Source of the DNA: Physcomitrium patens
Lineage: Eukaryota; Streptophyta; Bryopsida; Funariales; Funariaceae
Length of the DNA: 64,000 nucleotides
Reading direction: 5' to 3'
Assembly: GCF_000002425.4 (NCBI RefSeq)
Contig: NC_037266.1
Location: forward strand, 4,287,350 to 4,351,349
A program made the position numbers and the translations under genes. Every line of letters starts with the position of its first letter. Position 1 is the first letter of the stretch. This document shows positions 54,349 to 64,000 of the stretch, one piece after another. The notes under the pieces are model-generated. The model searched no databases. It worked only from the letters and a program-made list of their open reading frames with translations, and was not told where the DNA came from.

Positions 54349-56160
54349 TGTCGTGATGTAATATGACTAGTAGGTGAAAGGGTGAAGAAATATATCATGT
54401 TTTGAGGATCTCACTTCAAAAATATTGTAGCAAATTATCTTGGAAAAATAGATATTAGTAAAAAGATAGAAAAATTAAAGGTGCTAATGCTGCCTTTTTA
54501 CAAATTATGCTTCTATTTACTTTGTAAGGCCATAAATAAGGCAAAACAAGGTAGATTAGAAAAATAAAGGATATAGACATATGTAGGGAGGAGTTAAGAG
54601 TGCAAATTAGTAAAAATTACCTCAAGAAGACGAAAGTTGATACCCGGAGAGGGCCGGTTATGAACAAGGGTCGAAATCAGACCCTGAGGCACAAAACCGA
54701 ATCTCGACGACGACTCCGGGACTCTTTGGCAGATCGGAGAGTGGGATTTGATAGAAGATTGAATAGGGTTTCTATGGGCATTGATTTTGGGTGATTTGGA
54801 GTTGATATGACTTTGTGAGAGCTTTGTAAAGTGGAGATTTGTTTTGGATGACTTGGGTTTTATGAAATAAAATAGGGTTTATGTTTTGAATGATTTCGAG
54901 AGTTTTGTTATAGATCTACGGGTGAAATTTTTTGGGTTTATGATTATAGATGTGTTAAATACATGTTGTAAATTTGAGCTCGATCTAACGGTTAAAGTAA
55001 GGGATATTGAGGTTTATGCAGGTCAAGGTCTCAAAAAGTAGAATTTTAGGTCCAGTGAGGGTTTTTAAGATTTCATGCAATCTACTAGTTGAATTGGAGT
55101 AAAACTTATGTAAGAGGGTATTAAAATTATTTTTATATATCCATGAGAAATTTAAAACCAATCGATCGGTGCAAAGAAGAGAAATTGGCTCTAGAAGGTT
55201 CGCATCAAGATTAGAGAAGGAGGCCGGCTAACACCCGAACACAATTTTGAGGTTTTCGTCAATTTGGTAATTCCGATCCTTTTCAAATTTTTTTGTGCTT
55301 GTTTTAAACTTGATTTTTAAGAAGTTTGCAAATTTTGAATTGAGATCAATGGTTTATTCATTAGATATTGAGGTTTAAATCTATCATAGGAATTACTAGG
55401 ATTTGGATTAGAGTTTGGCTAGGGTTCGATTTAGGGTTTGATTTAGAATTTAGGGTTTGGATTAGGGTTTGGTTAGGATTTGATTTAGGGTTTGGATTAG
55501 GGTTTGATTTAAGGTTTGGCTAAGGTTCGATTTAGAGTTTGATTTAGAGTTTAGGATTTGAATTAGGATTTAGGATTTGGTTAGGATTTGATTTAGAGTT
55601 TGGATTAGGATTTGATTTAAGGTTTGGTTTAGGGTTTAGGATTTGGATTAGGATTTAGGATTGGATTAGAGTTTGGATTAGGATTAGGATTTGGTTTAGG
55701 ATTTGATTTAGGATTTGATTTAGGGATTAGGATTTGGTTTAGGATTTGATTTAGGATTTGGTTTAGGATTTAGGGTTTAAAATAGGGTTTGATTTAGGAT
55801 TTAATTTAAGGTTTGTTTAGGATTTGACTTAGGATTTAGGATTTATTAGGGTTTAATATTTAATTAGGTTTAGTCTAAAGTTTGAGTGAAATTCAATAAG
55901 GTTTTAACTATAATTAAATTAAGGTTGAATTGACATATATTTGAATAATATTTGTGATCATTCTAATATTTCTTTAAGAATTTTATTGTTTGTTTGAAAT
56001 TTCTTTGAGTTGTTTTGAATTTGATTACGTTTGTTTACCATTATTATAGTCTAATTAGAGTATTGTTAATATTCTATTAGAATTAGGATTTTGTTATCAC
56101 AATTTCTATTCTTCCTTCTACAACCAGGTGCCCGAAGTATTCTCAAGCAAGACTTCACAC
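54349..56160 (+). mobile_element. 5' LTR, about 1.8 kb, of a younger Gypsy-type fossil
   Basis: Begins TGTCGTGATGTAATATGAC and ends in CAAGCAAGACTTCACA. It is followed by a likely primer-binding site (about 56168-56185) and by gag. It retains many CG dinucleotides (for example CTCGACGACGACTCCGGG near 54,700), in contrast to the older fossils to its left, which points to a later insertion or less deamination. Confidence 0.8.
55390..55870 (+). repeat. TTTAGGG-like degenerate tandem tract inside the LTR
   Basis: About 480 bp of interspersed TTTAGGGTTTG, GGATTAGGGTTTG and GGATTTGATTTAGG units. These share the plant telomere heptamer TTTAGGG, but the spacing is irregular. A shorter version (53,815-54,035) lies in the adjacent LTR, and the 1.3-kb LTRs of the same superfamily at 32,396 and 40,222 lack it. 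Confidence 0.85.
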
Positions 56161-56259
56161 GTTACGATATATTTGGTGAATCCGACGTGAAATACTTGAG
56201 GTGGAAGGAATTTATTATTATTTTTATTATTTAAATTTTGGAGAAGGAATTAAAGGAAA

Positions 56260-58600
56260 ATGGAAGGAGGAAATTTGGATAATACTTCAAGTAGAGTTGG
56301 AAGAAGAGCTTCATTTGGAGGACAAGGTATGCATTATGATCCTAACTCCGCAAGCATGTTTGAAGCTTTGACCTTATTCATACAACAACAAGAGCAACAT
56401 GTTAAAGATCACAAAGAGAGTATGGCTAACAAAGCATTACAAGTGGTCGTGGACAAGAACGATCAATTTGAAGGAAAAGATATTACAAAATATTTAAGAT
56501 GTTATGTAAAAGAAATGGAATTGAAGCGTATTTCAAAAAGTAAGATGGTTCAATTATTTGAATTAGCCTCTGTACGAGAGATAAGAAATCAAGTTAAGTT
56601 TCTTATACAACACTTTAGAGGTTCATGGGAGAAATTTTCTCAAGCTTTGAAGGATAAGTTTTTCTTAGAAGATATTGATAGGATTAAAAAAAGATCTTTT
56701 TTTGAATGGATTAAAAAGCCAGAGAAGGATATTCTAACAATAGAATTATTAAGGGAGTTTGAAAAGCAATATTCTTCTTTATCAAAGAAAGAAAGACAAT
56801 TATTGGATCCAAGTAAGGTGGAGCTCTTTCTTCAAGCAGCTGATGGAAAGTTGCAAGAGAAGTTAGAATTCATGCTTGAAGATAAAGAAGAAGATGAAGG
56901 ATTGATAACAAATTGAGAAAGGGTAGAGGATGCTGTAAGGACGCTGACAAAAAGAGAAAGGAGAAAAGATATGGGGGGTGATCAAAGACCATTACAAGCA
57001 TCTAAGGTAAAGGTGTCTAGTATCCATCCGACATCTTTGATTCAACCTTCAATGGCTACAACAAAGAAAGAAGAAACGGGAATTGATGAAATCATACGTG
57101 GAATGAGAGATTTACAAATAAAATTTACAAAACTTGAAGAGAAAGGTCAATCATCAAGAATATCAACAAAACAAAGATCAAGGCCAATGGAGGGTGTAGT
57201 ACATAGATGCATGTGGTGTGACAGCATAGATCACTCGAGGAGGAAATGTGAAGAATTTACAGAGGCATTATGTAAAAGAGATGTTTTTTTTTAGAGATGG
57301 TATAATACACTCAAAAAAAAATGGAGAAAAATTCGAAACAAATTTTGGTAAAGGAAGAATGAAGTTATTTATTGGAGATACTTTTAAAGTGTAGACAATT
57401 TCAAGCAATGAAGCATCAACATATTGGGTGGAAGTAGATCTTAGTAGATGTTTAAGTATAAATCTTGAGTTTTCAAGAGAATCTAGTTCTTTGTAGACAA
57501 GTGCAATGAGGTATGCTGAAAGGAAAAGTTTTACTAGAGATGATTTAAAACATGTTGGTAATAACATTCAACAAATTATTGAGTGGGATGATCCAATAGA
57601 TAGATTATCTGTACATGTTCATATTGCAAGGAGTCAACATGAAGCATTAATAGAAGAAAAATGAAGGAGAGATGAAAATAATGAAGGGCCCTCAAAAAGA
57701 ACTATAAAGGGAGAAAAAGTACGACAACAAAAGAATTCTATTCATGAAGAGACAATGGAGAATATTTCTACAAAAGAAGACTTATTATGATAGTAAGCTT
57801 AGATCAAAGGCTTTTATACTAAATAATTTGATATTTCTTTATGATAGTCAATTTAAAAAATTTTGACAAAAATTTCAAGTTTGATGGCATGGGTTATATT
57901 GAATTGTTGACGGATTTCCAAATGGTTTAGTACAATTGGAAGATTTTATGGATACTAAATTTATGACATGGATCAATGTCAATTGGCTTAAACTTTACTA
58001 TACATAAACTCGGGACGGGTTTTCTGTTACAAAAGGGGAAGTCGACTCAATTGATTGGACCAGAGTAAGAAGTAGGAGGGGGACTCTTGATAAGCATCGT
58101 GTTTTCTTTTGTGGTTAAGAAGAAGAAGATGGTGGAAAAGGAGAAAATGGTGGAGATGGTATCCAAGAAAGCAAGGATGGAGACCAATTGGAAGGAACGA
58201 AAAGAGCGGTTGCAGGTAGAGGTTGCGATATTGCAAACTAAACTAGCTGCATTACAAAAAGAGGCCAATAATTTAGTGTGGACCAATACGCCAGTTTCAG
58301 TGAGAATACCTTTAGAAATACCTTTGAAACCGATAAAAGAATGGCAGAAGATGTTAGAAGAGTGTCACAACCAAATTACCATGTTGAGTCTTAGGTACAA
58401 GAATTGAGTTTTGTTGAATGAAGATATGACGACGCGTTTGGATAGAGAACCATCAAACATCGAGGTAAATGATGAAGATTTAGCAGAGGAGAAGGTCACC
58501 AATTCAAAGGGTGGTAAGCCAATGCCATAAACTAAAGAAGCCAACATTGCTACGTCTTTATAAGTTGAGGCTAAATAATGTTTGCGAGGGCACTGCACAA
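56260..58600 (+). mobile_element. gag and following part of the younger Gypsy-type fossil
   Basis: A 218-codon frame (56260-56916) encodes a Gag-like capsid region with charged helices, and a 107-codon frame (56971-57294) ends with a CX2CX4HX4C zinc knuckle (CMWCDSIDHSRRKC). Further downstream lies a coiled-coil-like, lysine/glutamate-rich stretch (58087-58407). The Gag resembles the one at 61486-61893. Reverse transcriptase and integrase are not seen before the copy stops near 58,600. It has a handful of breaks, fewer than the fossils to the left. Confidence 0.75.
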
Positions 58601-58619
58601 TTAGAAGTGGGGCTATGTA

Positions 58620-59368
58620 GAATAGGTAAATAAATTTTGTGATAAGTTACTGGTTGGTTATTGACAACCTTGAGAATTAGACTTATGATTAGGCAGTTTA
58701 GTTGATAAGAATAGGATGTTAGTGGAACAAATGGTTAAGAATTCAAAGGGTCATAACCTTTAGAATCTGTTAGCTAATGGTCCATCTTTTGGTAGGATAA
58801 AGAGGTTGAGAAGTGAGAGATCGAGGCCAGACTGTGAGAGTCATAAGTCGGGGGGCTAGACTATGAGAGTCGTAAGTCAGGGAGCTAGACTGTGAGAATC
58901 ATAAGCCAAGGAGTCAGATTGTGAGAGTCGTAAGCCGGGATAAGCTTGGTGCAACCTCTTTATTTTTTTTGTTTTTATTATTTGCTTATAAAGAATTGTG
59001 ATGGAGAGAAGTATTGTTGAAACTGTGATTAGAATATTATGGAATATGACTTTGGATTGACCATTTTGGAAAAAATCTGTGACCTTGAGAATTGAGATTA
59101 TCAAATTGTGTTGTATTAAGTGAAGATATTGAATTCTATGTGATGAATTGAGAAACTGAATATAATCAGTAAGTTGGAGATCAATAATTGAATATATATA
59201 TATAAACCACAAAGAGAGTAAGTGAGAGATGAACTAATAAGAATATCGAAGTATTGTTGAATTGATAGTTGTAGAATGGATTGTGTATTGAATTAAGATG
59301 GAAGTAGTAAGCCTTGGTATTTCGTAGTTTGATAATTAATTTTAGATAGTTAGAGTACAGTCAATTGT
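58620..59368 (+). repeat. Possible solo LTR
   Basis: The stretch ends in a TGACA that is followed at 59370 by CTATCAGATCC, which resembles the Met-tRNA primer-binding site next to plant LTRs. Its left edge is unclear and no matching partner is in the window. Confidence 0.35.
58830..58945. repeat. 29-bp tandem repeat, four units
   Basis: Units start at 58830, 58859, 58888 and 58917, each like GACTGTGAGAGTCRTAAGYC plus about 9 bp. The differences are mostly C/T or G/A. Confidence 0.9.
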
Positions 59369-59689
59369 GACACTATCAGATCCAATTCATATAACAAGTC
59401 TTTTCCCGTGTTCAAATCCACCTCTATTAGTTCAATTGCTTTGGTATATTGAAGCTTGAACACAACGAGAACAACATGTAGTAAGGTTTGGAATAAAGAT
59501 TTTGAATACTTGGCAAAGAGTATATGTACAAAACAAAAAAGAGTTGTGAATTATAGTAATAGCTATAAAAAAATAAAAATAAAAATACTTAATTAGTACA
59601 TCAATATTTATAGAAATAGATTATCTATTATTATTTAATATAATTATAAGTTATTCAATTCTTGATATTGCTATATTAAAGTAGATAGC

Positions 59690-60120
59690 ATATATCAAAC
59701 CTATGAATCCAAATTCAAAAACATTGCAAAGAAAGAAAATTCAGTTGCAGATCTATTATTAAAAATAAGATATTACAATAATAAAGATATGATTGATTTG
59801 GAAGATGATATGGATACAAATTTTTATACTAATGCATTATCAAAGAAAGAATGTGTATGTTTGAATATATCATTGGAAAAAAATTAAAGAGATTTATATG
59901 AAAGAAAATGGAAAGATGTTGAAGTGTATTTAAACTCATTAGAATGATAAGAAGATTGGATAGATCAAAAAATTTAGAAAATTCGTAAGAAAGCCTATGG
60001 ATATTTTTTATGTTGTTTTGATGTATTTAATTTAAGTGCATCAAATATATTTAGAAGATAATTAATTTTACTTATAAAGAAGGAGGAAGAAATATAATAC
60101 TAATATATTTATAAATTTGA
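59690..60120 (+). mobile_element. Short pol fragment (end of RNase H / start of integrase) of a Gypsy fossil
   Basis: One frame reads ENSVADLLLKIRYYNNKDM, the usual junction after RNase H (compare the common NxVADxLSR motif), followed by an acidic linker. Nothing else of pol is near it, so it is an isolated remnant. Confidence 0.45.
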
Positions 60121-60199
60121 ATAGAGTTTAGCATATAAAATTATTGTCTTAAATGGATTATTTGAGCTTGAGGATATTATCTTTTAAGATAGATATTTG

Positions 60200-61345
60200 G
60201 CTCTAAATGGTTCAAAATGGATATTGGGAGCAGGTTAGAGATAGGAATTTTTGGTATCAAGGATTTTTAATTTTGGGGGAGAAGGGGAGAAGAGAGAGAT
60301 GGAAGGTGAAGGTTGAAAGGAGGGAAAGGGAGATTGCTGGAAATTTTGGAAAGGGACAAGATTCAAGCCTGATTTGAGGTTTTGAAGGCTACTTATGGAA
60401 TTTTCATCTTATTGTTTTGAAATTTTAAGAAAAGTTAGAATGCATTGTAATATTTTCAACAAGCTATAGCATGCAAAAAATGAAGCTATGAAGACGGAGA
60501 TCCAAGCAAATTTGTAAGAAGAGGGTTGCTGGAATTTTTGGATGGCGAGATTCAAGATCGGTTAGGGATTTCTATGCCATTTCTTGTATTTTCTTTTTCT
60601 TATTTTGAGATTTTATAGAAAGCTAGATCTTATTGTTAGCTTTCCAACAAGCTATTTTATATAAGAAGGAGAGTTATGATGAAGGAGAATCACATGAATT
60701 TGTAGGACGGGATTTTCTGGAATTTTTGGACAACAGAATTCAAGACTAGTTTGGCAATTTCTATGCTATTTATTGGATTTTTTATTTTAAGAATTTTTAG
60801 AAAGCTAGAATTCAAGACTAGTTTGGTAATTTCTATGCTATTTATTGGATTTTTTTATTTTAATAATTTTTAGAAAGCTAGATCTCATTATTAGCTTTTC
60901 AACAAGCCTTAGTATGTGAGAAGAAGATTTGTGATAAGAGAGATTTAAACTAATTTGTGGATGGAGGTTTTGAGGTAGCAGCTGCAGCAAGTGGCTAATT
61001 TTTTTCTTCTTGATTTGGCTCTCGTTTTAAGAAGATTTTGTTTATGAACTTTGACAATTTGAAGTTTGTAGCTTGATTTAAGTTCAATAAACTAAAGTTT
61101 ACCTAAAATAGATTAGTAATAAGTAAATTATAGATATTTTAATAAAATGAGGTTTGGATTTAAGAATTGAGTTAGGAGTTGAATGCAGCTTGGCACAAGA
61201 AAGAAATTAGTCTAAATTTTGTACTTAGCCTTTGGCTATCCTTTTATATTTGACTTCATTTCAGCAACATTCTACTTCTTTCAATCCACTTGCAATCAAG
61301 AACCATAAATTCTCTCGAAGAGACTCACCTTTTTGACATAAATTT
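60200..61345 (+). mobile_element. Likely 5' LTR of the right-end Gypsy-type fossil
   Basis: It precedes the Gag at 61486. Just inside lies TTTGGTGCTTCTATTAAGAG (about 61341-61360), at the same relative place as the primer-binding site of the element at 54349. It contains the 190-bp tandem repeats listed separately. The left edge is uncertain. Confidence 0.5.
60335..60965. repeat. Tandem repeat of about 190 bp, three units, with an internal 73-bp duplication
   Basis: Unit starts, marked by CTGGAATTTTTGGA-like words, lie at about 60335, 60528 and 60716. Each continues with ATTCAAGAC, GGNAATTTCTATGC and AGAAAGCTAGATCT words. In the third unit the stretch 60731-60803 is repeated at 60804-60878. 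Confidence 0.8.
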
Positions 61346-61485
61346 GGTGCTTCTATTAAGAGCATTCTTAAGGTAATTTGGAGTACAAAGCATAATGAAG
61401 TTATAGAACTAAGGTATAAGCTTGGAATATGAAAAAAAGTTCAAAAGTAGAAAAGAAAAAGTGAGATATTTTTTTACATTCAAAG

Positions 61486-64000
61486 ATGATGGATAATTTT
61501 GGAGGGGCCAAAACAAGTAGCAATCAAAGAGCAAGTACCAATGATTTGTTCTTAGCTTTGAATATATTCATGGAGAGACAAAAAAAGATACAAGCAAGTA
61601 AAAAAGAGGTGATCAAGGAATTACAAAGCATGGTTAATAACCATAAGAAGTTTGATAGAAGGAACATCATTAAGTTTCTCAAAGCATATGTAAGAAAGAT
61701 AGAGGTACATCAAATCCCTGAGAATTACTATATTCGTAGTTTTGAGTTGGCATATATTTTTGAAATTAAGAAGAGAGTGAGAGATTTGCATAGAGGCAAT
61801 TTAGAGGCTTTGAGTGACTTTGAAGGGAAGTTGAGAGATAAGTTTTATAATAAAGATTTTGATAGAGTTATTAAGAGATTATTTTTGGAGTAGATTAAGT
61901 AAAAATTAAAAAGATCTATGGTCCTTAATGAATTGCTTAGGGAGTTTGAAAGAAAATTTTCTTAACTTTCATCTTTAAAAAAAAATTATTAGGTATAAAA
62001 AAGACTGAGCTCTTTTTGCAAGCAGTAGATGAAGCATTAGAGGATATGCTCTTTGTGCTCTTAGTTGACAAGTCTATTGAGGGAGGTTTAACTAATGATT
62101 GAGAGAGAGTGGAGGATGCAGTGATATTAGTCATTAATCAATGGTGGATGAAAATAAGAAGAAGAAGTTTGAAGTGTGAAGCTCTACTATCAATGATGCC
62201 AATTATTCCATCAAGTTTAATGACATCTATTCCTATCCGAGAGATATATAAGACTCTTTTTAGAGATACTATTGAAGAATTGATTAAAGGTATGAGAGAA
62301 TTGAGAGTGAAAATGAGTGAATTGACAAGGAGCCAAAGAACTACATCTTTGTATGCATCCAAAGAATCAAAGGAATTTGTTAAGCATGTCTCTTGGATTG
62401 TGATATATTATGATAGTCATGAGCATGAGAGGAAAGAATGCTCTAATTATAATGAAGACTTAAAAAAAAGAGTTACCTTCTTAAAAGAAGATAAAGTAAG
62501 ATTCATTTCTATAGGATAATCTTTAAAGCTCAATTTTAAAAGAGGAGGTATGAAGCTTGTAGAGGATTATGTAAAGAGAACAAGTAGATTGCATATGAAA
62601 GAGGTTGAGTCTTATCTCATTGAGATAAAGACTAGGAATACAATAGCTACTTCAAGGCTATTGAAGAAGACTATGGTTAGAGGAGTAAAAGCCATTAAAA
62701 AAGTAATGGATTGAAATAATCTAATTGATGCTATTAGCATAAAAGCCTTTATAAATGGAAATAAGGATTTAGAAGATCAAGATGCTATTGTAGAAGAGAA
62801 GTAGACTAGATCCTTTCAAGAAGATGTGGTAGAACTCTCTAATAAGAGAAGACCACTAAGAGTTAAAGAGTCTACTCAAGGAGGAGAAGGATCTTCCTAT
62901 CCACAAGTACAAGTAATACTTTTATGTCAACTAAGAAGTAGACTTAGAGCTCAAGAAAATAAAGCAAAAGATTAAAAAAAAAAAAAAAAAAAAAAACTAA
63001 AATAAGCCTAAAGATAAAGGTCCTTTCTATAAGCTTCAATCAAATATTGAAAGTTCTATTGATATGAAGGAAATTTTAAAAAGAGAAGATTCTTGATACA
63101 AAAATTGAGTTTACCTTGAAAGAAGTACTTGGCATTGCAAAGAAGGAATTCTATGAGCTTATCATTGATGTTATTAAGAAGAAGAAGCAAATGATGGTTG
63201 AAGCAGTTATAGTGAAGGTATTAGATCCCTATTTGATTAAGAAAGAAGACCAAAAATTAGGGCAAGTTTTTTTTCAACTTTGTGTATGTAGATTTGAAAA
63301 GATTCTACTTGAAAAGAAGAAGAAGGTGATTATTCAAGGCTATGGTAGAGGCAAAGATTAAAGAAGAGCAAGAAGTGTTAAATAGGTGGAGTATGAAGTA
63401 AATATAAATGAGGTAAATGCATCTAATTGTGCTTTTTATGAAAGATTTGAGGGTGAAAAAATGAATGCTCAATTTGTACATCTTTTTTGGATTAGAGCTA
63501 CTATGAAGACTTAAGTGAGACTAAGAGACCTTAAGGAACATACGTAAGCACTTGTTGATCATAGATCAAAGATTAATATCTTGTTAAGGAAGATTTATGA
63601 AATAAAAAAGTGGCCTATTGATGTTGACTATGAATATGTATTGAACGATGCCAATAATAAGGAAGATGATTTATATGGGGCATGTCCAAGAGTTAAGATA
63701 AGGATTAGAAATATGGAGGTAGAAAAAAAAAAATTGTGCAAAACTTTGCTACTTATCCAGTGATTTTAGAGCAACCTTATATTATAGCTACAAAAATAGA
63801 CACCAAAATCTTAGATGATGTTTCTCTTTATGCAAGGATTAGGGATTATGATGGAAAAAAGTTTGTACAATTTCTTACTATAAGATCAAATCATGAATGA
63901 AATAGGGACTAATTGAGGGAAGCTCCTTTGAGGATCAATGAAGAATTTTTGGATTTTTAAAGAGCATCCATGTAGCATGGGGGTACAAAGATGCAAGTAA
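61486..64000 (+). mobile_element. Right-end Gypsy-type fossil: gag, zinc-knuckle region and retropepsin region; runs off the window
   Basis: The Gag-like frame (61486-61893) is a diverged relative of the one at 56260. It is followed by a degenerate knuckle region (62109-62519), a linker, and a retropepsin-like stretch (63116-63970) that includes KKWPIDVDYEYVL and LYGACPRVKI, words I associate with retropepsin regions of Gypsy elements. Many breaks are present. The reverse transcriptase would lie beyond the window. Confidence 0.65.
62974..62996. repeat. A23 homopolymer
   Basis: Twenty-three adenines inside the coding remnant of the right-end fossil. Confidence 0.9.

Noticed and set aside
55390-55870. 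True interstitial telomere array
   Set aside because: Units are irregular (GATTTAGGGTTTG and similar mixtures) and sit at the same place in two LTRs, so it belongs to the element and not to a chromosome-end fusion.
58815-58950. CRISPR-like array
   Set aside because: The 29-bp units are directly tandem, without spacers, in a plant retrotransposon setting.
59380-59420. tRNA-like GTTCAAATCC box
   Set aside because: No matching A box or cloverleaf arms; better explained as sequence next to an LTR primer-binding site.

Overview
This window looks like nuclear DNA of a land plant. The evidence is one long, intron-rich gene for a fused (full-size) peroxisomal ABC transporter of the plant COMATOSE/PXA1/ABCD1 type, GT-AG introns of about 100-510 bp, many plant-style simple repeats and AAACCCTAA-type motifs, and degenerate Ty3/Gypsy LTR retrotransposons. 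Some of the LTRs carry TTTAGGG-like tracts. Species cannot be fixed from the sequence. The Gypsy families remind me of ones from bryophytes and other non-flowering plants, but that is memory and not proof.

Layout. (1) 1-12,617: about 12.6 kb in which I recognise no gene. It alternates between AT-rich DNA full of microsatellites and two more GC-balanced islands (about 1-1,400 and 7,040-8,620). A foldback at 12,101-12,223 lies in the 3' flank of the transporter gene. (2) 12,618-22,879, minus strand: the transporter gene. I could place 26 coding exons whose phases all agree, giving 1,374 codons including the stop (1,373 residues). Both nucleotide-binding domains are complete and nothing looks broken. 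(3) 22,880-25,400: the gene's 5' side, GC-balanced, then an AT-rich transition to about 26,600. (4) 26,600-64,000: a retrotransposon graveyard. It holds Gypsy chromovirus copies in both orientations (26,648-37,929, with an opposite-strand copy inside, and a third partial copy at 42,030-43,900), a second Gypsy lineage on the minus strand (about 43,900-52,990), and a third family with long LTRs (32,396-33,715; 39,664-41,890; 52,990-64,000), one of whose members runs off the right end. All are old and broken many times, except that the family around 54,349-57,300 looks younger because it keeps more CG dinucleotides and longer reading frames.

Functionally there is one host gene. Its product is expected to bring fatty acyl-CoAs and related precursors into the peroxisome for beta-oxidation. 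No operon-like or multi-gene system is visible, and I found no convincing undescribed system. The most interesting leftovers are alternative splice acceptors in the transporter gene, the 3'-flank foldback, the telomere-like tracts inside LTRs, and the unexplained GC-balanced islands on the left.
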